NCBI GenBank assembly: GCA_016790165.1
Contig: JAEUPL010000006.1
Coordinates: 186,001 to 250,000, forward strand
Origin: Burkholderiales bacterium
GTDB lineage: Bacteria > Pseudomonadota > Gammaproteobacteria > Burkholderiales > Casimicrobiaceae
DNA: 64,000 nt
Reading direction: 5' to 3'
Positions 19,733-31,715 of this stretch are shown here, one piece after another. Under the pieces are notes generated by a model that worked only from the letters and a program-made list of their open reading frames with translations, did not search any database and was not told where the DNA came from. Numbering within the stretch: position 1 is the stretch's first letter; each line of letters begins with the position of its first letter. Both the position numbers and the translations under genes were made by a program.

Positions 19733-19949
19733 AACGTCGCGCAGTGGCTTTTTGGCCGCAACGGCTTTTCTGTGGGCGTTTCGTGGCAATTTTTCTGATA
19801 GTCGACTTAAGGCTAGATCGCGGTCAAACGACCATCCGGCTGTCGGTTACGGCGAAAAGTTGTTAGCGCCTCTTGGCACGCCTATGCTTACCTGCGCACC
19901 GCGTCGCGGTACCGCTCCCAAAACGCCTTGAGGCTCTGAGTGAACTGAC

Positions 19950-21209
19950 ATGAGTGCTACTGCCGATCCCGCCATCCTCCGCCAGCATTTGATCGACCCG
20001 GAAATCTGCATTCGCTGCAACACCTGCGAAGAGAGCTGTCCGGTCGATGCGATCACCCACGACTCGCGCAACTACGTGGTGAAGGCCGACCAGTGCAACT
20101 ACTGCATGGCCTGTGTGCCGCCATGCCCCACCGGTGCGATCGACAACTGGCGCAACGTGTTGAAGGCCGACGCGTACAGTGTCGATGAACAACTCACCTG
20201 GGACTTGCTGCCCTCCCAAAAGCACATTGAGCTGGCGGCCAAAGGCGATGCGATTGCCGCCTCCAGCACCGAACTGCTGCCGGCCGAAGCGGAGCAGCTG
20301 GCGCAGGCCAACTCGGCCATCGCACTGGGGGCCGGCGCAACCGTGCCGCCGTGGTCGGCTGCGCATCCGTATGTGAATCTCTACGGCCACAAAGCGCCGG
20401 TGACGGCGACCGTGAGTGGCAACTTCCGTGTCACCGAGCTTGGCACCGACAGTGACACGCATCACATCGTCCTCGACTTCGGAAGCCTGCCGTTCCCGGT
20501 CCTGGAGGGGCAGTCCATCGGCGTGATTCCGCCGGGCGTGGATGGCAACGGCCGGGCGCACCACGCCCGGCAGTACTCCATCGCCAGTCCGCGTGACGGT
20601 GAACGGCCCAACTACAACAACATTTCACTCACCGTAAAGCGGGTGACTGAGGACTACGACGGCAAACCGGTGCGCGGCGTGGCGTCGAACTACCTGTGCG
20701 ACCTCAAGAAGGGCGACATCGTGCAGGTCATCGGTCCGTTCGGCGCGAGTTTCCTGATGCCCAACCACGCCAACAGCAATCTCCTGATGATCTGCACCGG
20801 CACCGGCAGCGCACCGATGCGCGCCATGACCGAGCGCCGCCGACGTCGTCGGGACATAGGCGAAGGCGGCAAGCTGATGCTGTTCTTCGGTGCGCGTTCG
20901 CAGAAAGAGCTGCCGTACTTCGGTCCATTGATGAACCTGCCGAAAGACTTCATTGACATCAATTTCGCGTTTTCGCGGACCCCGAACCAGCCCAGGCGCT
21001 ACGTGCAGGACGCCCTGCGCGAGCGTGCCGCCGATGTCGCCGCATTGCTTAAGGATAAGAACACCAGCATCTACGTCTGCGGCATCAAGGGCATGGAAGC
21101 TGGCGTGCTCGACGTGCTGCGCGATACAGCGATTGCGCATGGCATGGACTGGCAGTCGCTGCATGCGGATCTCAAGCGCGAAGGCCGGCTCCACCTGGAG
21201 ACGTATTGA
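19950..21209 (+). CDS. boxA: Benzoyl-CoA epoxidase reductase component
   Basis: NADPH-dependent flavoprotein that reduces the diiron centre of BoxB. 419 residues. An N-terminal two-cluster ferredoxin domain has cysteines at 20, 23, 26, 30 and 49, 52, 55, 59, that is two [4Fe-4S] sites. A linker is followed by a ferredoxin-NADP reductase module, with the FAD motif [12 protein letters not shown] and the nucleotide-binding [12 protein letters not shown]. The length and domain order match BoxA. It is followed after 80 bases by the formate dehydrogenase genes. Confidence 0.93.
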   Translation: MSATADPAILRQHLIDPEICIRCNTCEESCPVDAITHDSRNYVVKADQCNYCMACVPPCPTGAIDNWRNVLKADAYSVDEQLTWDLLPSQKHIELAAKGDAIAASSTELLPAEAEQLAQANSAIALGAGATVPPWSAAHPYVNLYGHKAPVTATVSGNFRVTELGTDSDTHHIVLDFGSLPFPVLEGQSIGVIPPGVDGNGRAHHARQYSIASPRDGERPNYNNISLTVKRVTEDYDGKPVRGVASNYLCDLKKGDIVQVIGPFGASFLMPNHANSNLLMICTGTGSAPMRAMTERRRRRRDIGEGGKLMLFFGARSQKELPYFGPLMNLPKDFIDINFAFSRTPNQPRRYVQDALRERAADVAALLKDKNTSIYVCGIKGMEAGVLDVLRDTAIAHGMDWQSLHADLKREGRLHLETY

Positions 21210-21289
21210 CCGGCTGGCGATTTGCTCTTCGCTGCATCGAGGCTACGTTGACGTTCAAATCGGCAAGCTCGAAGTGAAACAATAGAACG

Positions 21290-23037
<1,748 letters not shown>

Positions 23038-23041
<4 letters not shown>

Positions 23042-25860
23042 GTGGCACGATCAAGCTCGATGGCGAAGTCGTCGCATTCACGCAAGGCGAAACGCTTTGG
23101 GAAATTGCGCTAAGAAACGGCACCGAAATTCCGCACCTTTGCCATACGCCGGGCTTGACGCCGGCCGGCAACTGCCGCGCCTGCATGGTGGAAGTGGCGG
23201 GCGAGCGCACGCTGGCGGCCTCCTGCTGCCGCTCAGCCAGTGATGGCATGGTGGTGCACGCGTCCAGCGCGCGGGCGCAATCGGCCCGCCGCATGGTGCT
23301 GGAGCTGCTGATGAGTGACGCCGGCCGCAGCACGGACCAGCTGACGCCGCAATCGGAATTGACGCGCTGGGCCGCGCACGAAGGCGTCAAGCCATCGCGG
23401 CTGCCCGCCCGCGGCCCGGTGGCAGCCGATACGTCGCATCCGGCGATGGCGGTGAATCTGGATGCCTGCATCCAGTGCACGCGCTGCCTGCGCGCCTGTC
23501 GCGACGAGCAGGTGAACGATGTGATTGGCCTCGCCGGGCGCGGTGCACACGCAAAGATTGTTTTCGACGCGGATGCGCGGATGGGCGAGTCGTCCTGCGT
23601 CGCTTGTGGCGAGTGCGTGCAGGCGTGCCCGACCGGTGCGCTGATGCCCGCCGCACAGGCCGGAATGCGCGCGATCCATCGCGCGGTGGATTCGCTGTGC
23701 CCGTACTGCGGGGTCGGCTGCCAGCTTACCTATCACGTCGGTGCGGATGCGCATGGCGCGGAGCGAATCGAGTTCGTGACCGGGCGGGACGGCCCGGCCA
23801 ATCACGGACGGCTGTGCGTCAAAGGCCGCTACGGGTTCGACTACGTGCGGCATGGCGAGCGGCTCACCGTGCCGTTGATCCGGCGCGAAGGCGTTGCCAA
23901 GGACGCGACCGACATTGAGCGCGTGAAACGTGGCGAACTGCCGCTGTCCGTGCTGTTCCGCGAAGCAAGCTGGGATGAAGCGCTTGACGTTGCAGCAACG
24001 GGCTTGCGCGCATTGCGCGACGCAACTGACGGGGGCGCAGCGTCCGCACTCGCGGGCTTCGGCTCGGCAAAGGGCAGCAACGAAGAGGCCTATCTCTTCC
24101 AAAAGCTCGTGCGACAAGGGTTTCGCAGCAACAACGTGGACCACTGCACGCGGCTCTGCCACGCCAGTTCGGTCGCGGCCCTGCTCGAGGGCATCGGCTC
24201 CGGCTCGGTCAGCAACCCGGTGGAGGATGTGGCGCACTCCGAGCTCATCTTTCTGATCGGTGCCAACCCGAGCTCGAACCATCCCGTCGCCGCGAGCTGG
24301 ATCAAGAATGCGATCAAGCGCGGCGCCCGCCTGGTCCTCGCCGACCCGCGGCAGACACCGCTCGCGCGCTTCGCCGAGTGGCATCTGCAGTTCCGGCCCG
24401 ACACCGATGTGGCGCTGCTGAACGGCCTGTTGCACGTGATCGTTCACGAGGGCTTGACCGACCCGGCGTTCATTGCGGCGCGCGTCAACGGTTTTGATGC
24501 GCTGAAAGCGTCGATTGCCGACGCCACGCCGGAGCGCATGGCCGACATCTGCGGCATCGACGCTGCCACGATTCGCGCCGTTGCACGCGCCTACGCGACG
24601 TCGAAAGCGTCGATGATTCTCTGGGGCATGGGCATCAGCCAGCACGTGCACGGCACCGACAACGCGCGCTGCCTGATCGCGCTGGCGATGACGACCGGCC
24701 AGATTGGCCGCGCTGGCACCGGCCTGCATCCGCTGCGCGGGCAGAACAACGTGCAGGGCGCGTCGGACGCGGGGCTCATCCCGATGATGCTGCCCAACTA
24801 TCAGCGCGTGACCAACGCCGCCGTGCGGGAGCATTTCACGGCGCTGTGGGGTGTGCCGATTGCCGACAAGCCGGGCTTGACCGTAGTGGAGGTGATGAAC
24901 GCCATCCACGCCGGCACGGTGCGCGGCATGGTCATCGAGGGCGAGAACCCGGCGATGTCCGACCCCGATCTCAACCACGCCCGCGCTGCGCTGGCCAAGC
25001 TCAGGCACCTCGTGGTGCAAGACATCTTTCCGACCGAAACCGCCATCCTCGCCGATGTCATCCTCCCCGCCTCGGCCCACGCCGAGAAGTGGGGCAGCTA
25101 CACCAACACCGACCGCCTGATTCAGATCGGTCAACCCGCGCTGGCGCCGCCCGGTAGCGCGCGGCAGGACCTCTGGGTGATCGAACAGATGGGTCGCCGT
25201 CTGGGGCTGGACTGGAATTACTGGCGCGCTGAGGATGGTGACGGCCATCGTGCGGCCGAGGCGCCCGTCGCCCGCGTGTACGAAGAAATGCGCGCCGTGA
25301 TGGCACCGCTCACCGGCGTGCCCTGGGCACGCCTGCGGCGTGAGGACGCCGTGGTGACACCGGCGCAGCATGACCACGCGCCGGGCGATGCCGTGGTGTT
25401 CGTCGATCACTTCCCGACGCCGGATGGCCGCGCGACGCTTGTTCCCACCCAGTTTCAGGCCGGCGTGGAGCAGGTGAGCGCGCAGTACCCGTTCGTGCTG
25501 GCGACGGGCCGCATCCTGCAGCACTGGCACGGCGGCGCAATGACGCGGCGCGCGAGCACGCTGGAAGCGCTGGCGCCCGAGCCGTTGTTCAACCTGCATC
25601 CTCATGACGCCGCCCTCGCTGGCCTGCACGATGGTGACCGGGTGTCCGTGGCGTCACGCCACGGCGAGGTTAGCGCCCGCATTGCGGTGGAAGCCAGCGT
25701 GCAGCGCGGCCAACTGTTCATCCCGTTTGCCTACTGGGAAGCGGCCGCCAACAAACTCACGGGCCACGCGCTCGACCCGTTCGGCAAGATTCCCGGCTTC
25801 AAGGTGACCGCCGTGCGTATTGAGCGCGCAGAGACCACCGAACGGGCCACGACGACCTGA
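23038..25860 (+). CDS. fdhA: Formate dehydrogenase alpha subunit (Mo/W-bis-pterin, cysteine type)
   Basis: Oxidises formate to CO2. 940 residues. Order: N-terminal [2Fe-2S] domain (Cys35, 46, 49, 63 or 64), two ferredoxin-type [4Fe-4S] sites (144/147/150/154 and 187/190/193/197), a further cluster (221/224/228/260), then the molybdopterin domains. The metal-coordinating residue is Cys374 in NNVDHCTRLCHASSV, where selenocysteine sits in E. coli FdhF. HPLRGQNNVQGASDAG and the C-terminal dinucleotide-binding region from LATGRILQHWHGG are present. Whether Mo or W is used cannot be read. No fdhD maturation gene is nearby. Confidence 0.9.
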
Positions 25861-25930
25861 TGGCGAGGCGGGCAAGGGGACGAACGGTCGGTCCCGCGCC
25901 ACGGCGACGCACCAACACGAAAGAGAATGC

Positions 25931-26377
25931 ATGAAGTTTGCGGAGTTTTACGCGGGGCAAGTGATCGAGGCGGGACCGTACCCGGTCAGCGAGGCGGAGA
26001 TCCTCGCCTTCGCCACTGCCTATGATCCGCAGTGGTTTCACACCGATCCCGGGGCCGCCGCGAGCGGGCGATTCGGGGGCCTGATTGCGAGTGGCTGGCA
26101 CACCTGCGGCATTGCCATGCGGCTCGTCGCCGACGCTGCGCTCAAAGGCTCGGAATCGTTTGCCTCGCCCGGCCTTGCCTATGTGAAATGGCTGCACCCC
26201 GTGCGGCCCGGCGACGCGCTCAGCGTGCGCGCCACGGTCATCGAATGCCGCCGTTCAGAAAAGCGCCCCGAGCTCGGCGTGCTGCGCTGGCGCTGGCAAC
26301 TGTTCAACGCGCAGCCGACTGAAGTGCTTGATCTGGAAGCGACCAGCTTGTTTGACCTGGCCGTCCGCAACGCCTGA
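25931..26377 (+). CDS. MaoC-like acyl dehydratase / hot-dog protein
   Basis: 148 residues, single hot-dog fold. The hydratase-type Asp/His pair appears in FATAYDPQWFHTDP, followed by FGGLIASGWHTCG. The family hydrates enoyl-CoA thioesters or acts as a dehydratase. It starts 70 bases after fdhA with the ATG at 25931. Within this island it could act on CoA intermediates derived from 3,4-dehydroadipyl-CoA; the substrate is inference. Confidence 0.85.
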   Translation: MKFAEFYAGQVIEAGPYPVSEAEILAFATAYDPQWFHTDPGAAASGRFGGLIASGWHTCGIAMRLVADAALKGSESFASPGLAYVKWLHPVRPGDALSVRATVIECRRSEKRPELGVLRWRWQLFNAQPTEVLDLEATSLFDLAVRNA

Positions 26378-26461
26378 CGGAGTGCAGTCGGTCGGGACCA
26401 TTGCCGGTGCATGCGATACGCTTGCGGCAACACGTTTGGCCCTACTTGGAGGATTCTTGCC

Positions 26462-27433
26462 ATGAAACTAATCAACGCGATTGCCGCCGTCGCTGCGATG
26501 GCGTGTGTGTTCAGCGCCAATGCCGTGCAGGCCCAGGCCTGGCCAACCAAACCGGTGCGCATCGTGGTGCCCGCGCCGGGCGGTTCGTCGCTGGACATCG
26601 TGGCCCGGTTGCTGGGCGACAAACTTAAGGACAAGTGGGGCCAGCCGGTTGTGGTGGACCCGAAGCCGGGTGCGGGTGGCACGATTGGTGTGGACATCGC
26701 GGCGAAGGCGACCGATCAGCATACGCTGGTGATCGGCTTCCCCGGCCCCACGGCGTATGGCCCGTTCCTCTACAAGAAGATGCCGTATGACGTGACGAAG
26801 GATTTGGTGCCCATCGTCATCACCACCACGCAACCGAACGTGCTCGCGATCAACGGCAACCTGCCGGTGAAGACCGTGGCAGAGCTGGTGGCGTACGGCA
26901 AGGCGAATCCGGGCAAGCTCTCCTATGCGAGCGTTGGCAACGGGTCATCGTCGCATCTGGCGATGGAACTGTTCAAGACCGAGGCGGGTTTTGATGCCCA
27001 GCACATTCCGTTTAATGGCTCGCCACCGGCCGCGCTGTCGACGGCCAACGGCGACACGCAACTCCTGTTCGCGGTGGCGTCGGGCATCGCGCCGCATGTG
27101 CAGAGCGGCAAGATTCGCCAGATTGCAGTGACCAGCAAGGGCCGCTTCGATTCGTTGAAGGATCTGCCGAGCATCGCCGAGAGCGGCATCAAGGATTTTG
27201 AAGCCGTGGCGTGGAACGGGCTGTTCGGGCCGTCGTCGCTGCCTGCGGACGTGGTGGCCAAAATCAACGCGGATGTGAACGCAGCGCTGGCCGAACCCAG
27301 CGTGAAGGATCGCATCGTCAACGCCGGCATGGCGCCCGGTGGCGGCACGTCCGCCGCGTTCAAGGCGATGCTTGAAGCGGACATGAAGAAATGGGGCGGC
27401 ATCATCAAGCGGTTGAACATACAGCTTGATTAG
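26462..27433 (+). CDS. TctC/Bug-type periplasmic solute-binding protein
   Basis: 323 residues, with a signal peptide over about residues 1-25 (hydrophobic run, then AVQAQAWP). Family motifs PVRIVVPAPGGSSLDIVARL, GAGGTIGVDIAAKA and the later YASVGNGSSSHLAMELF are clear. These proteins usually serve tripartite tricarboxylate transporters or sensing, and are greatly expanded in Burkholderiales. No tctA/tctB partner is in the window. A strong TTGGAGG lies ahead of the ATG. Its position after the box genes suggests an aromatic or carboxylic acid ligand. Confidence 0.9.
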   Translation: MKLINAIAAVAAMACVFSANAVQAQAWPTKPVRIVVPAPGGSSLDIVARLLGDKLKDKWGQPVVVDPKPGAGGTIGVDIAAKATDQHTLVIGFPGPTAYGPFLYKKMPYDVTKDLVPIVITTTQPNVLAINGNLPVKTVAELVAYGKANPGKLSYASVGNGSSSHLAMELFKTEAGFDAQHIPFNGSPPAALSTANGDTQLLFAVASGIAPHVQSGKIRQIAVTSKGRFDSLKDLPSIAESGIKDFEAVAWNGLFGPSSLPADVVAKINADVNAALAEPSVKDRIVNAGMAPGGGTSAAFKAMLEADMKKWGGIIKRLNIQLD

Positions 27434-27501
27434 CTCGGTGACCAGCCGGCGGTGATTGCAGGGTGATTTGCGTCGGAGTCGACTTCGACAAAAATTTGTC
27501 T

Positions 27502-27526
27502 GTAACGACCGCCGGACGGTCGTTAC
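27502..27526. terminator. Perfect 10-bp-arm hairpin after the benzoate island
   Basis: GTAACGACCG and CGGTCGTTAC flank a five-base CCGGA loop. It lies 69 bases after the binding-protein stop and 150 bases before the next gene. No T-run follows. Either a weak terminator closing the island or a palindromic operator for an unlinked regulator. Confidence 0.5.
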
Positions 27527-27675
27527 GTGTAGAAAGCCATTCGCGTTGGCTGCGCGCGCGGCGCGATCGTTCAGGAACTCAATTGCGACACAAGCCATGC
27601 GTGGTCCGCCCCACGCACTTGCCGACAAAACTTAAGGTGTAAGATACTGACCTTTATTTACGATGTAAGGTTGGT

Positions 27676-29664
27676 ATGTGGCAGCGTGGGCAACGAAAGA
27701 GACCGTCGGGCGTGACGCGTGATCGGCCAGCCCAGGGCCGGAGCGCGGCGGACCAGCACCCTGCGTCGGCTTCGATGTCGCGCCACCTGGCGGGCGCGCC
27801 GACATCGGAGCGCCGCCGCCAGACTCGGTGCGGGCGCTGGCGCCGCGTGCTGCTGATCCTCCTCTCCGGGGTGCTGCTACCGTCAACACCCGCGCTCGCC
27901 GCGTTCGCCAACGGCACCGGCATCGCCCGCATTCCCAACGTCGCGACGAGCGACGAGGGGCTCGCGGTTGCGATTCAGACGGACGGTCGCATCCTCGTGG
28001 CCGGGCGCTGTATCGGGAGCAACCCAGAGTACCGGCTCTGCGTTGCCCGACTCAACGCCGACGGCAGTGCGGACACGTCCTTTGATGGTGGCGGTAGCGG
28101 CCAAAGTGTCGCCGGAAAAGTGCTGATTCCGACGCTCAAAGTGGCCGTCGGCGTGAGTAGTCGCGCCGTAAAGTTGGTGATCGACAGTAGTGGACGCATT
28201 GTCGTCGCGAGTACCTGCCGAGAGACGTTGAGCAGTCCGACGCGATTCTGCATCGCACGTCTGTTGTCCAATGGCGCGCTGGATGCGAGTTTCGATGGGC
28301 CCGATGGCGGCAATGCGGGCAACGGAGCTTTCTCTGTTCCCATTTCAGCGACCTCGGATGATCGGTTGTTTGACATTGCGCTGCAGCGCATTGACGGTCG
28401 TATCGTACTGGTCGGTGGATGCGAGCGGCACGTGTGCGTAGCCCGCCTTCGTGCCACCGATGGCAGCTTTGATGACAACAGCGCAGACTACGGTTTCCTG
28501 AAGCCCCCGGCCAACGCACGCGTCAGTATCGACCCGCAGCAGAACGGTCGCGGCATTTACAGCACACCGAGCTATTTCAATAGCGGTGAGGGGCAGGGGC
28601 AGGCCGAGAGTGTGCTGACGACCGACGAGGGCAAGATTCTGCTGGTCGGCACCTGCGGCATGCTCACGGTCGGCGGTGCTTCGCAGATTTGCATGATCAA
28701 GTTCAACCGCGATGGCACGTTCGACGATGACTTTCGCGGCGACTCGTTGCCGGTTGGTAGCGGCGGGCGACTGGTCATCAACACGCTCAATGAAACCGGC
28801 GGCCACGTCAACGAATGGGGGCGCAACGTGCGCATGCAGGCCGACGGCCGGTTTCTCCTGCAGTGCGAATACTTCCGCACCTCGAGCGCGAGCCAGTGCA
28901 TGTACCGGATCAATAGTGGCGGCACGATCGCGACGAGCTTTAGTAGCGGCCTACCGTTCCCCAGCGAACCCGGTCGCGTGATTTACAACACCGTCGGCAG
29001 CGCGCTGAGTTTTGCCATCACACCGCCCACGGCGGGCGCTTACGCCAACCGCGTGCTCGCCCTCGGCAGTTGTAGCGGCGTCGGCGGCTACAGCGGCACA
29101 TCGCGTATTTGCGTCACGGCGATTCGCAACGGCACTGGCGCGCCACCCAATGGCGACGGCACCATCGACACTTCACTCACCGGCCCGAATGGCAGCGGCG
29201 CGGGCACGTTTGTGATGAGTACGCAGTTCACGTCCAATGTGCTCGGCAATGAAGTGCGCGAAATCGTGACGGACGCCAGCGGTGCGTTTTACGTCGTCGG
29301 TGAATGCGACAACCAGATGTGTGTCTACAAGTTTCGTCCCGACGGCGCGCTGGATACGGGGTTGTGCACGCTCGATGTCGACGGTGACGGCAAGGTGACG
29401 GCTACCGCAGACGGGTTGGCCATTGTGCGTCGCATGCTGGGCGTGCCGACGAACGTCAATGTGCCGACGGGAAATGGTTACGACGTTGACGGCGACGGAG
29501 CGTTGAATGCGTCGCGCGATGGCGTTCTGTTGCTTCGTCGCATGCTCGGTTTCAATGGCGCGGCGCTGGTGCAAGGCGTCTCGTTCGCCTCCTATGCGCG
29601 ACGTTCGACGGCGACGGATATTGGCACGTATCTTCATTACCGCTGTGGACTGCCAGCGCCGTAG
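27676..29664 (+). CDS. Secreted delta-60-repeat protein with C-terminal dockerin-like calcium motifs
   Basis: 662 residues. A hydrophobic export segment RVLLILLSGVLLPSTPALA lies about residues 55-73 behind a long basic N-terminus. Several delta-60-type beta-propeller repeats follow, recognisable as DGRILVAG or GRIVVAS, then CIARLLSNGALDASFDG. From residue 564 two EF-hand/dockerin-like motifs appear, each DVDGDG followed by a helix ending in RRMLG. Start 27676 has an AAGG nearby; ATG 27775 is the alternative if the long N-terminus is not real. Likely extracellular or surface-bound; ligand unknown. Confidence 0.78.
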   Translation: MWQRGQRKRPSGVTRDRPAQGRSAADQHPASASMSRHLAGAPTSERRRQTRCGRWRRVLLILLSGVLLPSTPALAAFANGTGIARIPNVATSDEGLAVAIQTDGRILVAGRCIGSNPEYRLCVARLNADGSADTSFDGGGSGQSVAGKVLIPTLKVAVGVSSRAVKLVIDSSGRIVVASTCRETLSSPTRFCIARLLSNGALDASFDGPDGGNAGNGAFSVPISATSDDRLFDIALQRIDGRIVLVGGCERHVCVARLRATDGSFDDNSADYGFLKPPANARVSIDPQQNGRGIYSTPSYFNSGEGQGQAESVLTTDEGKILLVGTCGMLTVGGASQICMIKFNRDGTFDDDFRGDSLPVGSGGRLVINTLNETGGHVNEWGRNVRMQADGRFLLQCEYFRTSSASQCMYRINSGGTIATSFSSGLPFPSEPGRVIYNTVGSALSFAITPPTAGAYANRVLALGSCSGVGGYSGTSRICVTAIRNGTGAPPNGDGTIDTSLTGPNGSGAGTFVMSTQFTSNVLGNEVREIVTDASGAFYVVGECDNQMCVYKFRPDGALDTGLCTLDVDGDGKVTATADGLAIVRRMLGVPTNVNVPTGNGYDVDGDGALNASRDGVLLLRRMLGFNGAALVQGVSFASYARRSTATDIGTYLHYRCGLPAP

Positions 29665-29746
29665 CGGTGGGACGCGTGCGTTGCATGGGATCAATCGTCA
29701 CTCGGGGGAGTTACCTTGTCTGCTGTACATCTGAAAGGAGCTCAAC

Positions 29747-30595
29747 ATGAAATACCTTTACACATTTGACGTCAGAATTTGTGAAGCCCGTCAGCCTTGG
29801 TGCGCAAAGGTGTTCGCCGCGCTTGGGTTGGTGGGAACTCTGTTCATCGCTCCCGCGACGGCGCAAAGCAGTGCCGAGAACAGCGTCACGGTGACGCCGT
29901 CGATAGCGGTCGTAGACACGGCGCGACGCATCACCATTCGTGGCAACTGGCCCACTGCGTGTTTGCCGTCCACCGCCGAGATCGTCGCTGACGCGAGTCC
30001 GACTCCCACGCAGTTAACGATTCGCCTCAACGAAATTTTTGCTTTCGTTGCGTGCGCGCAGGTCATTACCCCGTTCGCTTACGAGGTGAACTACACGCCG
30101 CGGCTGGCGGGCGTGCTGCCGATTGTGGTGGTGGGCACGGGCGGACAGAAAATCGCTGAAGGACGAATGACGACGGTCGGGAAGGACAACGCGACCGCGA
30201 CGTTCAATCTCACGGGAACATGGTTTGAATTGCCGACGGTGAAGTCACTGCTGATGCTGAGTCACAGCGCAACGAATCCTGACGCGTTGGTGGGGATATG
30301 GAGCGTGTTTGACAGCGACGGCAAGTCGCGCGCCCTTCTGTTTCACAGCAGCGTGCGCATGTCAACGCCGAGCGTGTATCAGGCGAAGTTGTACTCGTTG
30401 AGTGTCAGCGCCTCAGCGGTGGACGCCGCCTGCCCCAATTACGGGTGTCCCGCACCGGGATTTTTTGGGGCAGAAGTCGGATGGGTACGCATTGATGTTC
30501 GCTCGAGTCGAGAGTTGAAGATCGAGGCGTGGATGCAAGGCGCACCGACGGATGTCTTGGCGTTTGGTAGCGTGATGACGCGACACGATTTCTGA
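29747..30595 (+). CDS. Unrecognised secreted protein
   Basis: 282 residues, not assigned to a family. A hydrophobic stretch VFAALGLVGTLFIAPATAQ (about residues 22-40) looks like a signal peptide with cleavage after ATAQ, behind an unusually long N-terminal region. The mature part is beta-rich, with an Ig-like flavour around the conserved-looking RITIRGNWPTAC, and carries paired cysteines, including CPNYGCPAPGFFGAE. A strong AAAGGAG precedes the ATG. It follows the delta-60 protein by 82 bases, so the two may be an extracellular pair. Confidence 0.65.
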   Translation: MKYLYTFDVRICEARQPWCAKVFAALGLVGTLFIAPATAQSSAENSVTVTPSIAVVDTARRITIRGNWPTACLPSTAEIVADASPTPTQLTIRLNEIFAFVACAQVITPFAYEVNYTPRLAGVLPIVVVGTGGQKIAEGRMTTVGKDNATATFNLTGTWFELPTVKSLLMLSHSATNPDALVGIWSVFDSDGKSRALLFHSSVRMSTPSVYQAKLYSLSVSASAVDAACPNYGCPAPGFFGAEVGWVRIDVRSSRELKIEAWMQGAPTDVLAFGSVMTRHDF

Positions 30596-30627
30596 GCCGA
30601 GCTCAGCGTTTGTCCACAACAATCCCC

Positions 30628-31560
30628 ATGACCGAGACGATCATGCTGTCGCTGGCGGCGGTTCTACTCTGTGCGTTTGCCGCGTACTTTCTTTTGCCGC
30701 ATTCCTCCGCACGAGCGCTGATCGCACTCAATCGGAAAGTCTCAGGCCTTTCTGTCGGGGCGGTGACGGTCGGTCCGCACAGTGTGCGCTACTTGAGCGG
30801 TGGGCGTGGCGCGCCGGTGTTGCTCCTGCACGGCATCTTTGCTGAGAAAGATCACTGGGTGGACTTTGCGCGAGCACTTCACGGCGCTTACACGATTTAT
30901 GCGCCCGATCTTCCGGGGTTTGGCGAGAGCCGTCGCTTCGACGAACAACGCTACGACTACGACGCACAGATTGAACGTGTGAAGTCATTTCTCGACGCGC
31001 TCGGAGTCGAACGCGCGCACATCGCGGGGAGTTCGATGGGCGGGACGCTCGCGGCGTTGTTCGCTCTGCGCTATCCCACGCGTGTGATGAGCGTGGCGTT
31101 CATCGGCGCGCCGCACGGCATCAGGACGCCTACCCGGAGCGAGATGGACGTTGCGATTGATGCGGGACGACCGAGTCCGCTGATTGCGAACACCGAGACG
31201 CAGTTTGAAGCGATGCTCGGCTTCCTGTTTCACCGACGTCCGTGGCTGCCGTATCCGGTGGCGTTCGTAGCGCGAGCGAATGCGTTGCGTGATGCGTCAT
31301 CGAATGTGCGCATTTGGCATGAGCAATTGAAAGATCGCTACTTGCTTGATGCACAGATTGACACGCTGCAAACGCCGACGCTGGTGTTGTGGGGCGAGCA
31401 TGACCGACTGTTCGATGCTTCGGGCGCAGCGGTGTTGCGACAGCGTTTGCCGCACGCAGATGTTCAACCCATGCCGAACGTCGGGCACCTGCCGATACTG
31501 GAAGCGGCAAAGCCGGCTGCGGACGCATATACGGCGTTCCTTTCGCGCGTCAATGGATGA
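30628..31560 (+). CDS. Membrane-anchored alpha/beta hydrolase (lipase-like)
   Basis: 310 residues. An N-terminal hydrophobic anchor or signal (MLSLAAVLLCAFAAYFLLP) precedes an alpha/beta hydrolase core. HGIF after VLLL forms the oxyanion strand, the nucleophile is in GSSMGG, the acid in LWGEHDRLFD and the His in VGHLPILE. The ATG at 30628 is preferred over an upstream TTG. The overall layout resembles monoacylglycerol-lipase-like enzymes; the substrate is unknown. Confidence 0.82.
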   Translation: MTETIMLSLAAVLLCAFAAYFLLPHSSARALIALNRKVSGLSVGAVTVGPHSVRYLSGGRGAPVLLLHGIFAEKDHWVDFARALHGAYTIYAPDLPGFGESRRFDEQRYDYDAQIERVKSFLDALGVERAHIAGSSMGGTLAALFALRYPTRVMSVAFIGAPHGIRTPTRSEMDVAIDAGRPSPLIANTETQFEAMLGFLFHRRPWLPYPVAFVARANALRDASSNVRIWHEQLKDRYLLDAQIDTLQTPTLVLWGEHDRLFDASGAAVLRQRLPHADVQPMPNVGHLPILEAAKPAADAYTAFLSRVNG

Positions 31561-31715
31561 TGCGCTGACGGGTCGCCGCTTCGACAGCTTCTTCCACCCA
31601 GTGCAACGGGTCGGCCCCGCTGCGTTTCACCTCTGTTTTTTGCACACGAGCAAGCAAACCGACAGCGCGGACGTGATCACGCTCCCGTGTGCCGACGAGC
31701 GCGGACACGCCTGGC

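Noticed and set aside
23233-25629. A 798-codon open frame antisense to fdhA, and a 567-codon one antisense to fdhB
   Set aside because: Both are mirror frames of strongly coding high-GC genes with intact cofactor motifs on the other strand; the antisense proteins are His/Arg-rich and match no family.
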